DNA of 64,000 nt from Sporosarcina ureilytica (GCF_001753205.1 NZ_CP017560.1:806001-870000), one strand, 5' to 3'; positions 10,226 to 24,398 are shown, numbered from the stretch's first letter. Numbers and translations: made by a program. Notes: generated from the letters alone by a model not told the origin.

Positions 10226-11230
10226 ATGCTTAGCTATATTGGGAAAAGATTACTACAGCTTATTCCAGTCCTGCTTGGGATGACGTTTATTGTCTTTATG
10301 ATCATCCGGGCAATCCCAGGTAATCCCGCACAAGTAATCCTTGGTCAACAAGCGACAGAAGAAGCGGTTGCGGCATTGACAGCTAAACTTGGGTTGGATA
10401 AACCATGGTATACGCAGTACTTTGATTATTTAAAAGGGATTATGACAGGTAATTTGGGCGAATCGATGAGAACACGTGCCCCTGTCGCAGAAGAAATATG
10501 GCCTTATTTGGCAGCGACATTTGAACTTGCCTTATTTGCGATGATTATTGCGGTCGTTATTGGGATAAATGCAGGTATTATTTCAGCCTGGTTTCAAAAC
10601 TCTTGGTTTGATTATACGGCGATGATTCTTGCACTTGTCGGTGTATCGATGCCAATCTTTTGGTTAGGATTGATGGGACAATGGGCGTTTGCCTTAGAGT
10701 TAGGGTGGTTGCCAACGACAGGTAGAGAACCAGTCCGAGATCCCGTGGCCGCAATTACGCATTTATATGTCATTGACACAATTATTGCTGGTCGTTTTGA
10801 TCAATTAGGACAAGTGCTGCGTCATTTAGTACTGCCTGGACTCGCGCTTGCAACAATACCAATGGCGATTATTGCGCGAATGACACGGTCCAGTATGCTT
10901 GAAGTGATGCGTTCAGATTATGTCAGGACTGCTAGAGCGAAAGGTCAGAAAATGTTTTTCGTTGTGTACAAACATGCACTTAAAAACGCGATTATTCCTG
11001 TGTTAACAATTATTGGATTGCAATTGGGCATGTTACTGGGTGGCGCGATTTTAACTGAAACCATTTTCGCATGGCCTGGCATTGGGCGATATATATACGA
11101 GGCAATAGGTTATAGAGATTATCCCGTCATTCAATCAGGTATTTTAATCGTCGCATTCTTTTTCGTCATGATTAACTTAATTGTAGATCTGTTATATAGC
11201 TTTATTGATCCGAGGATAAAATATGATTAA
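10226..11230 (+). CDS. appB: Oligopeptide ABC transporter permease AppB
   Basis: Inner-membrane permease of the DppB/OppB family with six predicted membrane segments and an N-terminal helix followed by PGNPA(Q) (around residue 30). The cytoplasmic EAA loop is visible as YVRTARAKGQ near residue 230, the contact to the ATPases. Start chosen at ATG 10226, which has GAGGTGA about 5 nt upstream; an in-frame GTG at 10217 is possible. About 334 aa. Pairs with AppC. Confidence 0.87.
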   Translation: MLSYIGKRLLQLIPVLLGMTFIVFMIIRAIPGNPAQVILGQQATEEAVAALTAKLGLDKPWYTQYFDYLKGIMTGNLGESMRTRAPVAEEIWPYLAATFELALFAMIIAVVIGINAGIISAWFQNSWFDYTAMILALVGVSMPIFWLGLMGQWAFALELGWLPTTGREPVRDPVAAITHLYVIDTIIAGRFDQLGQVLRHLVLPGLALATIPMAIIARMTRSSMLEVMRSDYVRTARAKGQKMFFVVYKHALKNAIIPVLTIIGLQLGMLLGGAILTETIFAWPGIGRYIYEAIGYRDYPVIQSGILIVAFFFVMINLIVDLLYSFIDPRIKYD

Positions 11231-11247
11231 GGAAGGGGGGAGCGAAG

Positions 11248-12144
11248 ATGTCTGAATTAGCTCCAAAAGTAGATGGAATTGCTGAAGTGGAAATCAGTCA
11301 AAATGTTGGTCCTTGGCGTGAAGCATGGAGAGGATTTAGAAAAAGTAAGGTAGCGGTAGTTGGCGCATTAATTGTCTTGTTTTTTATTTTACTCGCTATA
11401 TTCGGACCGTTTCTTGCTAAAGAAGGCATTAACGACCAAGTGATGGCTGATCGCCTACAACCCCCTTCGGCTGAATATTGGTTAGGAACCGATGATTTTG
11501 GAAGGGATATATTATCAAGAATCATCCATGGAGCAAGGATTTCACTGTGGGTTGGGTTTTCATCCGTTATTGGCTCTGTCATCGTCGGAAGTATTCTGGG
11601 AATTATTGCGGGATACTATGGGCGTTGGGTGGATGTCCTAATTTCAAGAGTCTTTGATATAATGCTCGCATTTCCATCGATTTTATTAGCCATTGCAATT
11701 GTTGCCGTACTAGGCCCATCCTTACAAAATGCGCTCATTGCAATCGCAATTATTAACGTGCCAAACTTTGGCCGCCTGATTCGGTCGAAGGTGTTAAGTA
11801 TTAAAGAAGATGAATACATTACCGCGGCCAAAGGAATTGGCATGCGGGATGTTAGAATTTTATTTGCGCATATCCTTCCGAACTCAATGGCGCCGGTCAT
11901 TGTACAAGGAACGCTTGCGATCGCAACAGCGATTCTTGAAGCGGCGGCGCTCGGATTTTTAGGGTTAGGTGCACAAGCGCCAATGCCGGAGTGGGGAAAA
12001 ATGCTAGCGGACTCTAAAAACTATATGCAAACCGCACCTTGGACAATGATTTTCCCGGGGCTTGCGATTATGCTGACAGTACTTGGATTTAACTTAATGG
12101 GGGATGGATTGCGCGATGCAATGGACCCGCGAATGAAAAATTAA
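11248..12144 (+). CDS. appC: Oligopeptide ABC transporter permease AppC
   Basis: Second permease of the importer (DppC/OppC family). An N-terminal soluble part (1-35) with the OppC-N region is followed by a first membrane helix and then five more. The linker contains YWLGTDDFGRDILSRIIHGARIS, diagnostic of the C-type subunit, and the EAA loop is YITAAKGIGM near residue 190. ATG with GGGGGGAG 6 nt upstream. 298 aa. Last gene of the operon; a strong terminator follows. Confidence 0.9.
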   Translation: MSELAPKVDGIAEVEISQNVGPWREAWRGFRKSKVAVVGALIVLFFILLAIFGPFLAKEGINDQVMADRLQPPSAEYWLGTDDFGRDILSRIIHGARISLWVGFSSVIGSVIVGSILGIIAGYYGRWVDVLISRVFDIMLAFPSILLAIAIVAVLGPSLQNALIAIAIINVPNFGRLIRSKVLSIKEDEYITAAKGIGMRDVRILFAHILPNSMAPVIVQGTLAIATAILEAAALGFLGLGAQAPMPEWGKMLADSKNYMQTAPWTMIFPGLAIMLTVLGFNLMGDGLRDAMDPRMKN

Positions 12145-12192
12145 AAACAACCTACAAGTTGATTGTAACTCCAACTTGTAGGTTGTTTTGTT
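12145..12192. terminator. Bidirectional terminator between appC and the ygaE-like gene
   Basis: Stem AACAACCTACAAGTTG / CAACTTGTAGGTTGTT with T runs on both strands, serving two convergent transcripts. Confidence 0.93.
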
Positions 12193-13270
12193 AATAAATA
12201 TCTTCTTGTATTTCTTTACTTACTTCACTTTCATGGTGCTTTTGGATATAAGTAATGAGTTTATCCAGGTGCTCTAGTTGTTCTTCGTAATTTAAAATTG
12301 CTGATAAAATATGAAGTAAATGATAAGTAGAGAAGTCTTCAATTTCTTTTGTCACACTGATTTCCTTCGCGAAAATCTCCATCACTTCATGACGCTGAAT
12401 ATAGTTTTCCAAGTTGGATTCAAGGTTTTCGGCTTTTAATTTGCCAACAAACTTTAAATGCAATTGTTCGTGAAAAGTAAGTAATATATCCAGTCTTTCT
12501 TGCACCATGATTCGGAAATGTTCCGGTAAATTAATCAGTTCGTTTTCATACTGATGTAGTTTTTTTAGCATTTCATAACTACTTCTTGATGTAGCAATCA
12601 TTTGCCTGTAAATCACAAGTTTCCTTGTTTTTGCTCGCGTTATTTTTTTGAAATAGCTTCTTTCCTCTTTAAAAAACAAATACGTTTGATCGATTTCAGT
12701 CAATCGATCTCTAATTTTCTTTATTGATTTTTTAGTCGCAATATGGTCAGAAGCTTGACGACCTGCTAGTCGTGTCCATCGGATTATTTCATCCTGTGAT
12801 TCATGAATGGATTGGAAAAGCTTTGTTTCATATTTTGGTGGCATAAATAACAAGTTTACAAGAAAAGCTGAAAGGACACCGACTACAATTGTAAAGAAAC
12901 GAAGCAGTGCAAATGAAAGAAATTCATCGCCCCTAATTTCCATTATGGCAATCATCATAACGAGCGCCATTGAAATTGACTTTTCTAGACCAAGTTTATT
13001 CATGAGTAAAATAATGACAACAGCTGCTAAACCAATGATGATTAACTGATGGCCAAAAATTAGAACGAAAGTAACCGCAATAATCGCGCCAATAATATTT
13101 CCTTGTATTTGTTCGACTATCCTTAAGTAGGAGCGATAAATGGATGGTTGAATTGCGAAAATAGCCGCGATACCAGCAAATACGGTAGTTGGTAATTTGA
13201 GCAACTCGGCTATGAATAAAGCGAGTACAATTGCAACACCTGTTTTTAAAATCCGAGCCCCAAGTCTCAT
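12191..13270 (-). CDS. ygaE: UPF0421/DUF939 membrane protein (YgaE-like)
   Basis: Membrane protein of the aromatic-acid-exporter-like ArAE_1/UPF0421 family. About four to five N-terminal membrane segments (residues 1-145) include TVFAGIAAIFAIQPSIYRS, a family hallmark; the remaining ~210 residues are a soluble, charged, largely helical domain. Transport function is inferred from the family and has not been demonstrated for close relatives. ATG with GAGAGGAA upstream. 359 aa. Lies downstream of hemL2 on the same strand, as in staphylococci and bacilli. Confidence 0.8.
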   Translation of the reverse strand: MRLGARILKTGVAIVLALFIAELLKLPTTVFAGIAAIFAIQPSIYRSYLRIVEQIQGNIIGAIIAVTFVLIFGHQLIIIGLAAVVIILLMNKLGLEKSISMALVMMIAIMEIRGDEFLSFALLRFFTIVVGVLSAFLVNLLFMPPKYETKLFQSIHESQDEIIRWTRLAGRQASDHIATKKSIKKIRDRLTEIDQTYLFFKEERSYFKKITRAKTRKLVIYRQMIATSRSSYEMLKKLHQYENELINLPEHFRIMVQERLDILLTFHEQLHLKFVGKLKAENLESNLENYIQRHEVMEIFAKEISVTKEIEDFSTYHLLHILSAILNYEEQLEHLDKLITYIQKHHESEVSKEIQEDIY

Positions 13271-13326
13271 AAGGTTGTTCCTCTCTGTTCAAAAATGAAA
13301 TACTGAATCTGCAAAGCTTCCATAGG

Positions 13327-13360
13327 ACGCGGATAATGACTGACATAAAATTATCCGCGC
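13327..13360 (-). terminator. Hairpin after hemL2
   Basis: GCGGATAAT / ATTATCCGC, 9-bp stem (13329-13337, 13350-13358) in the gap between hemL2 and ygaE. No clear T run, so termination may be partial. Confidence 0.5.
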
Positions 13361-13394
13361 CTACTCAGTTTATTCGAAGCTATTATACAACAAC

Positions 13395-14699
13395 TTACGA
13401 ATTCAATGTTGCTGAAAGTTCTTCAAATGATTTATCGACCGCAGAAATCGTTTCTTTAATATCGTCTTCAGTATGTTCAGTTGTTAAGAACCAAGCTTCG
13501 TATTTAGATGGGGCGATATTAATACCGTTTTTCAATAATAACTTGAAAAACTTTCCGAAAACTTCGCCGTCTGTTGCTTCTGCTTGTTCGTAGTTTTCAA
13601 CCTTTTCGTCTGTGAAGAAAAGTGTTAGTGCACCGCCTAGACGATTTGTCGTCAGGGTAACACCGTGCTTTTTAGCGGATTGTAGAATTCCTTCTTCAAG
13701 CATCGTACCAAGTCGATCCATTTCTTCATAAACACCTTCTGTCTGAAGCACTTCAAGACATGCGATTCCAGCAAGCATCGATGCGGGATTTCCAGCCATT
13801 GTTCCTGCTTGGTAGGCAGGGCCGAGCGGTGCAACTTGTTCCATGATTTCTTGTTTACCACCATAAGCACCGATTGGTAAACCTCCGCCAATCACTTTTC
13901 CGAGTGCAGTTAGGTCAGGTGTTAATCCGAGCATGTCTTGTGCACCGCCGTAGTGGAAGCGGAAAGCTGTAATGACTTCATCATAAACGATGAGCGCTCC
14001 TTTATCTGCAGCTAGTTCATGAACTAGTTCTAAAAATCCTTCGTTTGGTTCAACAATCCCAAAGTTTCCAACAATAGGTTCCACTAGCACACAAGCTACT
14101 TCGTGACCCCACTTTTCCATCGCCTCTTTATAGGCTTCTGGATTGTTAAAAGGAATCGTAATTACTTCTTTTGCAATTGAATTAGGAACACCCGCGGAAT
14201 CAGGTGTGCCAAGTGTTGCAGGACCTGAACCAGCTGCCACAAGTACTAAATCTGAATGTCCGTGATAACAGCCAGCAAACTTCATGATTTTTGTTCTGTT
14301 TGTGTAGGCTCTTGCAACACGAATTGTCGTCATTACAGCTTCTGTACCTGAGTTTACGAAGCGAACTTTATCCATTTTCGGCATCGCTTCTTTTAGCATT
14401 TTGGCGAATTTCACTTCATGTCGTGTCGGTGTTCCATAAAGAAGTCCCGTTTCAGCTGCATGCGTCACCGCTTTTGTAATATGCGGATGCGCATGACCCG
14501 TAACGATTGGACCATAGGCTGCTAGATAATCGATATATTTATTGCCATCTACATCCCAAAAGTAGGCACCTTTCGCTCTATCCATAACCGTCGGTGCACC
14601 GCCACCTACTGCATGGTAGCCGCGGGATGGACTGTTTACTCCACCTACGATATGCTCCGTAGCTTCTTTATAAATGATTTCTGATTTTGTTCTATTCAT
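13395..14699 (-). CDS. gsaB: Glutamate-1-semialdehyde 2,1-aminomutase (HemL2/GsaB)
   Basis: PLP enzyme converting glutamate-1-semialdehyde to 5-aminolevulinate in the C5 haem pathway. Class III aminotransferase fold with the PLP-binding Lys268 in [18 protein letters not shown], the Asp in [12 protein letters not shown] (240) and [15 protein letters not shown] (116-130) for the phosphate. 434 aa. This is the copy next to bcp-perR, which in B. subtilis is the second, non-operonic paralogue (gsaB) rather than the hemAXCDBL one; the other copy should lie elsewhere. ATG with CGGAGGA about 7 nt upstream. Confidence 0.93.
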   Translation of the reverse strand: MNRTKSEIIYKEATEHIVGGVNSPSRGYHAVGGGAPTVMDRAKGAYFWDVDGNKYIDYLAAYGPIVTGHAHPHITKAVTHAAETGLLYGTPTRHEVKFAKMLKEAMPKMDKVRFVNSGTEAVMTTIRVARAYTNRTKIMKFAGCYHGHSDLVLVAAGSGPATLGTPDSAGVPNSIAKEVITIPFNNPEAYKEAMEKWGHEVACVLVEPIVGNFGIVEPNEGFLELVHELAADKGALIVYDEVITAFRFHYGGAQDMLGLTPDLTALGKVIGGGLPIGAYGGKQEIMEQVAPLGPAYQAGTMAGNPASMLAGIACLEVLQTEGVYEEMDRLGTMLEEGILQSAKKHGVTLTTNRLGGALTLFFTDEKVENYEQAEATDGEVFGKFFKLLLKNGINIAPSKYEAWFLTTEHTEDDIKETISAVDKSFEELSATLNS

Positions 14700-14835
14700 G
14701 TTGATATCCTCCGTTCGTGTGTTACTTCTTCTATTCTAAACAAAATTTCCTCAATACGCCAAAGAAATTGAAAGTGGAAGATTCCTCGGGTACGATAATG
14801 AAAGAGTTTATTCATAATTAGGGGAGGAAATGACA

Positions 14836-15312
14836 ATGACAGTACTTGAAGGAAAAAAAGCACCATTTTTTTCACTACGTAATGAAAATGGAGAGCTTGT
14901 TTCGTTAGAAGACTTTGCAAATGAAAAATATGTGGTTTTATATTTTTATCCGAAAGATTCAACACCAGGTTGTACAACACAGGCTTGTGATTTCCGGGAC
15001 AACTATGAAGATTTTAGTAAGTTGAATGCAGTGATTTTAGGTGTTAGCCCAGATAACGAAGCATCGCATCAAAAGTTTATTGGCAAGCATGGGCTTCCTT
15101 TTTCACTATTAATTGATGATGAACACGAAGTCGCGGAGCAATATGGCGTATGGAAATTAAAGAAAATGTTCGGACGTGAATTTATGGGGATTGAACGTTC
15201 TACATTTTTAATTAATCCTCAGGGGGACGTTGTGAAGGAATGGCGTAAAGTGAGAGTAAAAGGACATATCGATGAAGCATTAGAAACATTAACAGAGATT
15301 GTGAATGGGTAA
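14836..15312 (+). CDS. bcp: Thioredoxin-dependent peroxiredoxin Bcp/PrxQ
   Basis: Atypical 2-Cys peroxiredoxin reducing hydroperoxides. Peroxidatic Cys46 and resolving Cys51 lie in STPGCTTQACDF, the BCP arrangement; the conserved FYPKDSTPGC and active-site Arg (near 120, IERSTFLI) are present. Start ATG 14836 is 7 nt from GGGGAGGA; an in-frame ATG at 14830 is only a base or two from it. 158 aa. Lies next to perR, fitting peroxide defence. Confidence 0.94.
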   Translation: MTVLEGKKAPFFSLRNENGELVSLEDFANEKYVVLYFYPKDSTPGCTTQACDFRDNYEDFSKLNAVILGVSPDNEASHQKFIGKHGLPFSLLIDDEHEVAEQYGVWKLKKMFGREFMGIERSTFLINPQGDVVKEWRKVRVKGHIDEALETLTEIVNG

Positions 15313-15332
15313 TTGATGATGGGGGTGTCATG

Positions 15333-16277
15333 ATGGATGTATTATTTACATTTAAGATAGCAGAGCGTCAAAAAGCGGAATTAATCCAACAATTTCCAAC
15401 ATGTACGTTTCATTTTAAACGGACAGCATCTGGCGAAGAAGTAAACTTTGCGGATGTCATTGTCACATATGGCGGAAATATTAATCATGAACTATTAGCG
15501 CGTGCAGAACGGTTAAAGTGGATCATGGTTGCTTCAGCAGGGATAGAGAAGATGCCGCTTGAAGCATTAGAAGAACGAAAAATATTGGTGACAAATGTGC
15601 GCGGAATACATAAAACACCAATGGCAGAATCTGTGTTAGGGCATATATTAGCTTTGAAACGTTCTATTCCGGAAATTTACGCCATCCAAGAAACGAAAGA
15701 GTGGAAAGGTGATTTTCATTCCACAGAGTTACGTGACTCAACAGCACTTATTTTAGGGCCCGGTTCAATTGGTGGGGAAATTGGCAGATTACTACAAGCG
15801 TTTGGCGTTCGTACGGTAGGATGTAATCGTTCTGGAAGAAAAGCAGATTATATGGATGAAACGATTACGTTTGGACAACTAAAGGCCGAATTGCCGCAAG
15901 CGGATTTTGTTATTTCTGTATTGCCAAGTACACCGGAAACAACAGGGTTATTAACCGCTGAGCATTTTATGGCCATGAAAGATTCGGCGATATATTTAAA
16001 CTTCGGTCGTGGTGACGTGCTGAATGAAGCGGAATTAATTGAAGCCTTAAAAGAGAAAAGGATTCATCATGCGGTACTTGATGTTTTTCAAACGGAGCCT
16101 TTACCAGAAGACAGTGAATTTTGGACATTGCCAAATTGTACTGTGTCCCCACATGTATCGAGTAAGTCGTGGAAGTATATTGAACGTGCATTAATTATTT
16201 TTCAAGAAAATCTTGAGAAGTTTTTAAAAAAAGAGGGAAACTTTTGTAATGTGGTCAATCTAAAACAAGGGTATTGA
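15333..16277 (+). CDS. D-isomer-specific 2-hydroxyacid dehydrogenase
   Basis: NAD(P)-dependent dehydrogenase/reductase of the GyaR/SerA type; the 2-keto acid is not predictable. The Rossmann motif GPGSIGGEIG lies near residue 142, and the catalytic triad is visible: Arg226 in NFGRGD, Glu255 in TEP, His274 in SPHVSS. 314 aa, slightly shorter than typical single-domain members. Start ATG 15333 is better spaced from GGGGGTG than ATG 15330. It sits 18 nt behind bcp and may be cotranscribed with it; B. subtilis has no such gene here. Confidence 0.88.
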   Translation: MDVLFTFKIAERQKAELIQQFPTCTFHFKRTASGEEVNFADVIVTYGGNINHELLARAERLKWIMVASAGIEKMPLEALEERKILVTNVRGIHKTPMAESVLGHILALKRSIPEIYAIQETKEWKGDFHSTELRDSTALILGPGSIGGEIGRLLQAFGVRTVGCNRSGRKADYMDETITFGQLKAELPQADFVISVLPSTPETTGLLTAEHFMAMKDSAIYLNFGRGDVLNEAELIEALKEKRIHHAVLDVFQTEPLPEDSEFWTLPNCTVSPHVSSKSWKYIERALIIFQENLEKFLKKEGNFCNVVNLKQGY

Positions 16278-16368
16278 ATTGTTTTTGTAGGGAAATGTTA
16301 GCATGAAAGCTTGTTCTCAATTGGATTCGTTTGGATGATAGTAAAGTTTCTGATAAGCATCGCTTTAG

Positions 16369-16415
16369 TTGACAAACCGACCATCAATTAAGTAAACTGA
16401 TTATAATGATTACAA
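16369..16415 (+). promoter_or_regulatory. perR promoter with a PerR box
   Basis: TTGACA (16369-16374), 18-nt spacer and TAAACT (16393-16398) form a plausible promoter. TTATAATGATTACAA (16401-16415) matches the PerR box TTATAATnATTATAA at 14 of 15 fixed-or-free positions and covers the expected start site. This predicts metal-dependent autorepression of perR. Confidence 0.8.
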
Positions 16416-16449
16416 AGTAATAATCTTTACAGGATTGAGGTGCAGAGCG

Positions 16450-16878
16450 ATGTCTGAAGTTACATTAAAAGACGCGCTGGACACGTTGAAACAAAGTGGA
16501 GTAAGAATCACTCCTCAAAGACATGCCATTTTAGAATATCTTGTTACTTCTAAATCACATCCAACTGCCGATGAAATATATAAATCACTTGCCAGTAACT
16601 TTCCTAATATGAGTGTAGCGACCGTCTATAATAATCTTCGTGTTTTTCTAAGCGTAGGACTCATTAAAGAACTCACGTACGGCGACGCTTCGAGTCGTTT
16701 CGATTTCATCACACATGACCATTATCATATTATTTGTGATGATTGTGGAAAGATTGTAGATTTCCACTATCCAGGCTTAGAAGAGGTTGAACAACTTGCC
16801 GCTCATATTACAGGATTTAAAGTGAATTCACATCGGTTAGAAGTGTATGGTACATGTCCGACGTGCTTAGCAAAATAA
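16450..16878 (+). CDS. perR: Peroxide-responsive repressor PerR
   Basis: Fur-family metalloregulator that senses H2O2 by iron-catalysed His oxidation. N-terminal winged helix with [16 protein letters not shown] (14-29) and the recognition region [13 protein letters not shown]. The His-rich segment [13 protein letters not shown] and the C-terminal CPTC give the two CxxC pairs of the structural zinc site. Start ATG 16450 has GATTGAGGTG upstream. 142 aa, as in B. subtilis. A PerR box in its own promoter points to autoregulation. Identity as PerR rather than Fur or Zur rests on synteny (bcp, ygzB, ygxA) and the box. Confidence 0.94.
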   Translation: MSEVTLKDALDTLKQSGVRITPQRHAILEYLVTSKSHPTADEIYKSLASNFPNMSVATVYNNLRVFLSVGLIKELTYGDASSRFDFITHDHYHIICDDCGKIVDFHYPGLEEVEQLAAHITGFKVNSHRLEVYGTCPTCLAK

Positions 16879-16892
16879 GAAAATAGTATTTT

Positions 16893-16939
16893 AAAAAACA
16901 GCCCAAAGTTTTATTCATGTAAAATTTGGGGCTGTTTTT
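16893..16939 (+). terminator. Intrinsic terminator of perR
   Basis: Stem AAACAGCCCAAA(GTTTT) / (AAAA)TTTGGGGCTGTTT followed by T residues. Confidence 0.9.
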
Positions 16940-17021
16940 ATTTTCCTACATAAAGATTTGTATAATTTGAGGTAAATTTACGTAGAACTGTGTATGATTA
17001 ATTAGTTCGTAAGCCTACGGG

Positions 17022-17399
17022 TTAATGACTAGTTGAGTTTTTATCTTTCTTTGCGTTACTTGGTCTATTGTATGACTCATCAAACTCTTTACCTTCAAGT
17101 GATGGGTCCATTGTTAGGGGCTCGCGACAATGTCCGCACATATCGACCCGTCCAACTATTTTTGTAAGGCCACCACAGCCCGGACATACAACTTGTGCCG
17201 CTCGGGTGGAAATGGCTCCAATCCATGCGTAGGTGATTGTACTTGCAATAATACATAACACACCCAGCGCCATGAAAATCAACATAATAATTTCATGTTT
17301 TCTGAAGAAAATCCCTGCGTACATAATAACAACACCGATAAATATTAATGAAAGAGCAAAAGAGCGAATGCGGTTTATCTTATTTTTATACGGTTTCAT
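17022..17399 (-). CDS. ygzB: YgzB/UPF0295 membrane zinc-ribbon protein
   Basis: Small conserved protein of unknown function. Two membrane helices (about 14-33 and 38-62) are followed by a cytoplasmic zinc-ribbon-like part with CPGCGG and CGHC cysteine pairs and a charged tail. 125 aa, typical. ATG with AAGGAGGA upstream. Located between perR and ygxA as in B. subtilis. Confidence 0.92.
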   Translation of the reverse strand: MKPYKNKINRIRSFALSLIFIGVVIMYAGIFFRKHEIIMLIFMALGVLCIIASTITYAWIGAISTRAAQVVCPGCGGLTKIVGRVDMCGHCREPLTMDPSLEGKEFDESYNRPSNAKKDKNSTSH

Positions 17400-17530
17400 A
17401 AGAAATAATCCTCCTTAACTATCAACAATTACTATAGCATAATTTTATTAATTTCGATATTTTTAGAACTTGAATAAAGGAGTTTACGTCTAGGTGTCGA
17501 AGTGTAATTTAGAACAAGGAGGTGGGGACA

Positions 17531-18394
17531 ATGGAGCAAGTTTTAAGGTCAATTTATCAAGAACGAGCAAGTGATCCGACAACACTTGGTGTGCTCCTCG
17601 TTGAAAAAAGAGAAGAAGAGGATCCGAATACAGATACGTTCGATGCAATCCTCCTGATCATTACGGCAGATGAGACAACCCCTATCTATACAAAACATTA
17701 TATGTCTGACGCTGGAAATGCTGCTATGCATGTGATTAGTGATAGTCAACTTAAAAAGTGGTTGGTAGTAGGCTCAAAAAGAAAAGTTGTAGACTGGTTA
17801 TTTAACGGTACGGTATATTTTGATCGCAATGAGTATGTTGAAAATATGAAACGCGAATTAATAGAGTATCCTTATTATGGTCAGAAAATCAAAATGGGGT
17901 TAGAACTTTCTAGGTTAGTTCGAGCTTATATAGAAGGAAAAACTTTTTTTGAAAAAGAAAACTATCTAGATGCTTATAATCATGTCGTGAATTCATTACA
18001 CCATCTAGCAAGACTAGCAGTTATCGAGAAAGGTTTATTCCCGGAAGTGAAAGTGTGGAATCAGGTAAAAAGAATAGATCCAGCTATCTATAAACTTTAT
18101 GAAGAATTAATTATGAGTGAGGAACCGTTGAAACAACGTTTGGAATTGCTCTTCCTTGCAAGCGAGTTCTTTATCTATAACCGTACAGCAGAAGGTGCGC
18201 AACATATTTTAGAAGTGATGGCTACTAAAGAGTGTTGGGAGATACAGGAGTTACACGAACATGAGGAATTAAAGTTATACTCAGTGGAATTAGAAGTGTT
18301 TATTGAGTTTCTAATTAAAAAAGGTTTTATTGAAGTGGTAGAAAGTCCATCTAAAAACAATTTAATCTATCATAGGATGTATAGGGCTAAGTAG
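17531..18394 (+). CDS. ygxA: YgxA nucleotidyltransferase-like protein
   Basis: Conserved Bacillales protein with an N-terminal nucleotidyltransferase-like fold and a C-terminal helical part; no catalytic activity is known to me. It begins MEQVLRSIYQERAS, contains FNGTVYFDRNEYVE near 95-110 and LSRLVRAYIEGKTFFEKENYLDA around 125-148. ATG 17531 is about 9 nt from AAGGAGG; an upstream in-frame GTG overlaps that SD. 287 aa. Immediately upstream of the rRNA operon, as in B. subtilis (rrnD). Confidence 0.9.
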   Translation: MEQVLRSIYQERASDPTTLGVLLVEKREEEDPNTDTFDAILLIITADETTPIYTKHYMSDAGNAAMHVISDSQLKKWLVVGSKRKVVDWLFNGTVYFDRNEYVENMKRELIEYPYYGQKIKMGLELSRLVRAYIEGKTFFEKENYLDAYNHVVNSLHHLARLAVIEKGLFPEVKVWNQVKRIDPAIYKLYEELIMSEEPLKQRLELLFLASEFFIYNRTAEGAQHILEVMATKECWEIQELHEHEELKLYSVELEVFIEFLIKKGFIEVVESPSKNNLIYHRMYRAK

Positions 18395-18410
18395 ATAGGA
18401 ACATGGCTTT

Positions 18411-18446
18411 AAATGGGGTGCAATTCAAGCATCCCATTTTTTTTTA
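18411..18446 (+). terminator. Intrinsic terminator of ygxA
   Basis: ATGGGGTGC / GCATCCCAT stem followed by nine T, separating ygxA from the rRNA promoters. Confidence 0.92.
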
Positions 18447-18455
18447 GAAAAGGTG

Positions 18456-18485
18456 TTGACATTTTAGTGAGAGACGTGTTATTCT
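18456..18485 (+). promoter_or_regulatory. rRNA operon promoter P1
   Basis: TTGACA (18456-18461), 18-nt spacer, TATTCT (18480-18485). First of two tandem promoters ahead of the 16S gene. Confidence 0.65.
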
Positions 18486-18559
18486 ATTAATCGTCGCTTC
18501 AAACGAATGAAAGAAACAACGAGGAACTTTAAATAAAAAAACTTTTTTTAAAAAACCTC

Positions 18560-18588
18560 TTGACTCTTTCGAGACGCGATGATATATT
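18560..18588 (+). promoter_or_regulatory. rRNA operon promoter P2
   Basis: TTGACT (18560-18565), 17-nt spacer, TATATT (18583-18588). About 190 nt of leader then runs to the 16S gene, containing the processing stem that pairs with sequence after 16S (the CAAAACGTCAAG / CTTGACGTTTTG pair near 18663 and 20377). Confidence 0.75.
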
Positions 18589-18782
18589 AGAGAAGTCGCT
18601 TCGGGCGACAGACTAAAAAAAGAGTTATTGAACTTACAAGAATGAACCTTGAAAACTGAACAGCAAAACGTCAAGATATAACGACTGCAAATCAACTTGT
18701 TGGTTTGTAGGAAACGAATCTTCGGATTCGAATGGACATCTTAAAGATGCCAGCAAAGAAATCGAGCTAATCGAATTTCTCT

Positions 18783-20342
<1,560 letters not shown>

Positions 20343-20469
20343 AAATTTAACGGAATGAAGAGAAAGTTCTCTTCAACTTGACGTTTTGCGTTCAGTTTTG
20401 AAGGTTTATTAAGAAGAGTAAAAACTAAGTGTTTCGAAATTCAATAAATGCTTCATATAACTTTCGGAA

Positions 20470-20546
<77 letters not shown>

Positions 20547-20561
20547 TTTTCGAGAAGTCAT

Positions 20562-20637
20562 GGGGCCTTAGCTCAGCTGGGAGAGCGCCTGCCTTGCACG
20601 CAGGAGGTCAGCGGTTCGATCCCGCTAGGCTCCACCA
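20562..20637 (+). tRNA. tRNA-Ala (TGC)
   Basis: 76-nt cloverleaf, anticodon TGC in TTGCACG, encoded CCA. In the 16S-23S spacer. Confidence 0.98.
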
Positions 20638-20741
20638 TATAATTTGTTCTTTGAAAACTGGATAAAACGACATTGAAATAAACACAAATGTAGTAATGTA
20701 TGAATCAATTGTTGTATATCGCTATACAGCATTGGTTTTAA

Positions 20742-23692
<2,951 letters not shown>

Positions 23693-23828
23693 TTAAAAAA
23701 ATGTTACGAGTTTGTGTCATAAAATGTCACGTTTATCCAGTTTTGAACGAACAAAACTAATTAATTTACAAAAAAGGCTTGCATTCCTAGCAGGATCTGA
23801 TATAATTAGAGTTGTCGTGTTAATAGAG

Positions 23829-23943
23829 TCCAGTGGCGATAGCGAAGAGGTCACACCCGTTCCCATACCGAACACGGAAGTTAAGCTCTTCAGCGCCGAT
23901 GGTAGTTGGGGTTAGCCCCTGCAAGAGTAGGACGTTGCTGGTC
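23829..23943 (+). rRNA. rrf: 5S ribosomal RNA
   Basis: Contains the conserved CGAAGAGGTCACACCCGTTC and CCGAACACGGAAGTTAAGC blocks; the ends CCAG / CTGG pair. About 115 nt, ends approximate. Confidence 0.95.
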
Positions 23944-23997
23944 TCGAAATCCTTATCCACACATATTATGTGAATGGACAGACATTGATAATATTAT

Positions 23998-24072
23998 TCC
24001 GCAGTAGCTCAGTGGTAGAGCAATCGGCTGTTAACCGATCGGTCGTAGGTTCGAATCCTACCTGCGGAGCCA
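23998..24072 (+). tRNA. tRNA-Asn (GTT)
   Basis: 75-nt cloverleaf, anticodon GTT in CTGTTAA, encoded CCA. First of a 16-tRNA array whose order follows that after B. subtilis rrnD. Confidence 0.97.
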
Positions 24073-24075
24073 ATT

Positions 24076-24167
24076 GGAGAGCTGTCCGAGTGGCCGAAGG
24101 AGCACGATTGGAAATCGTGTAGGCGGTTTGCGCTGCCTCAAGGGTTCAAATCCCTTGCTCTCCGCCA
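24076..24167 (+). tRNA. tRNA-Ser (GGA)
   Basis: 92 nt with a long variable arm, anticodon GGA in TTGGAAA, encoded CCA. Confidence 0.97.
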
Positions 24168-24197
24168 GATTTTTAAGTTAATCATTACATACATAAT

Positions 24198-24272
24198 GGC
24201 CCCTTGGTCAAGCGGTTAAGACACCGCCCTTTCACGGCGGTAACACGGGTTCGAATCCCGTAGGGGTCACCA
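24198..24272 (+). tRNA. tRNA-Glu (TTC)
   Basis: 75 nt, anticodon TTC in CTTTCAC, encoded CCA. Confidence 0.97.
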
Positions 24273-24317
24273 TATTTACTTTATTAATTGAAGTATGTTT
24301 TATTGTAATTTCAACAT

Positions 24318-24393
24318 GGAGGATTAGCTCAGCTGGGAGAGCACCTGCCTTACAAGCAGGGGGTCGGCGGTTCGATCCCGTCATCCTCCACCA
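24318..24393 (+). tRNA. tRNA-Val (TAC)
   Basis: 76 nt, anticodon TAC in CTTACAA, encoded CCA. Confidence 0.97.
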
Positions 24394-24398
24394 TATTA

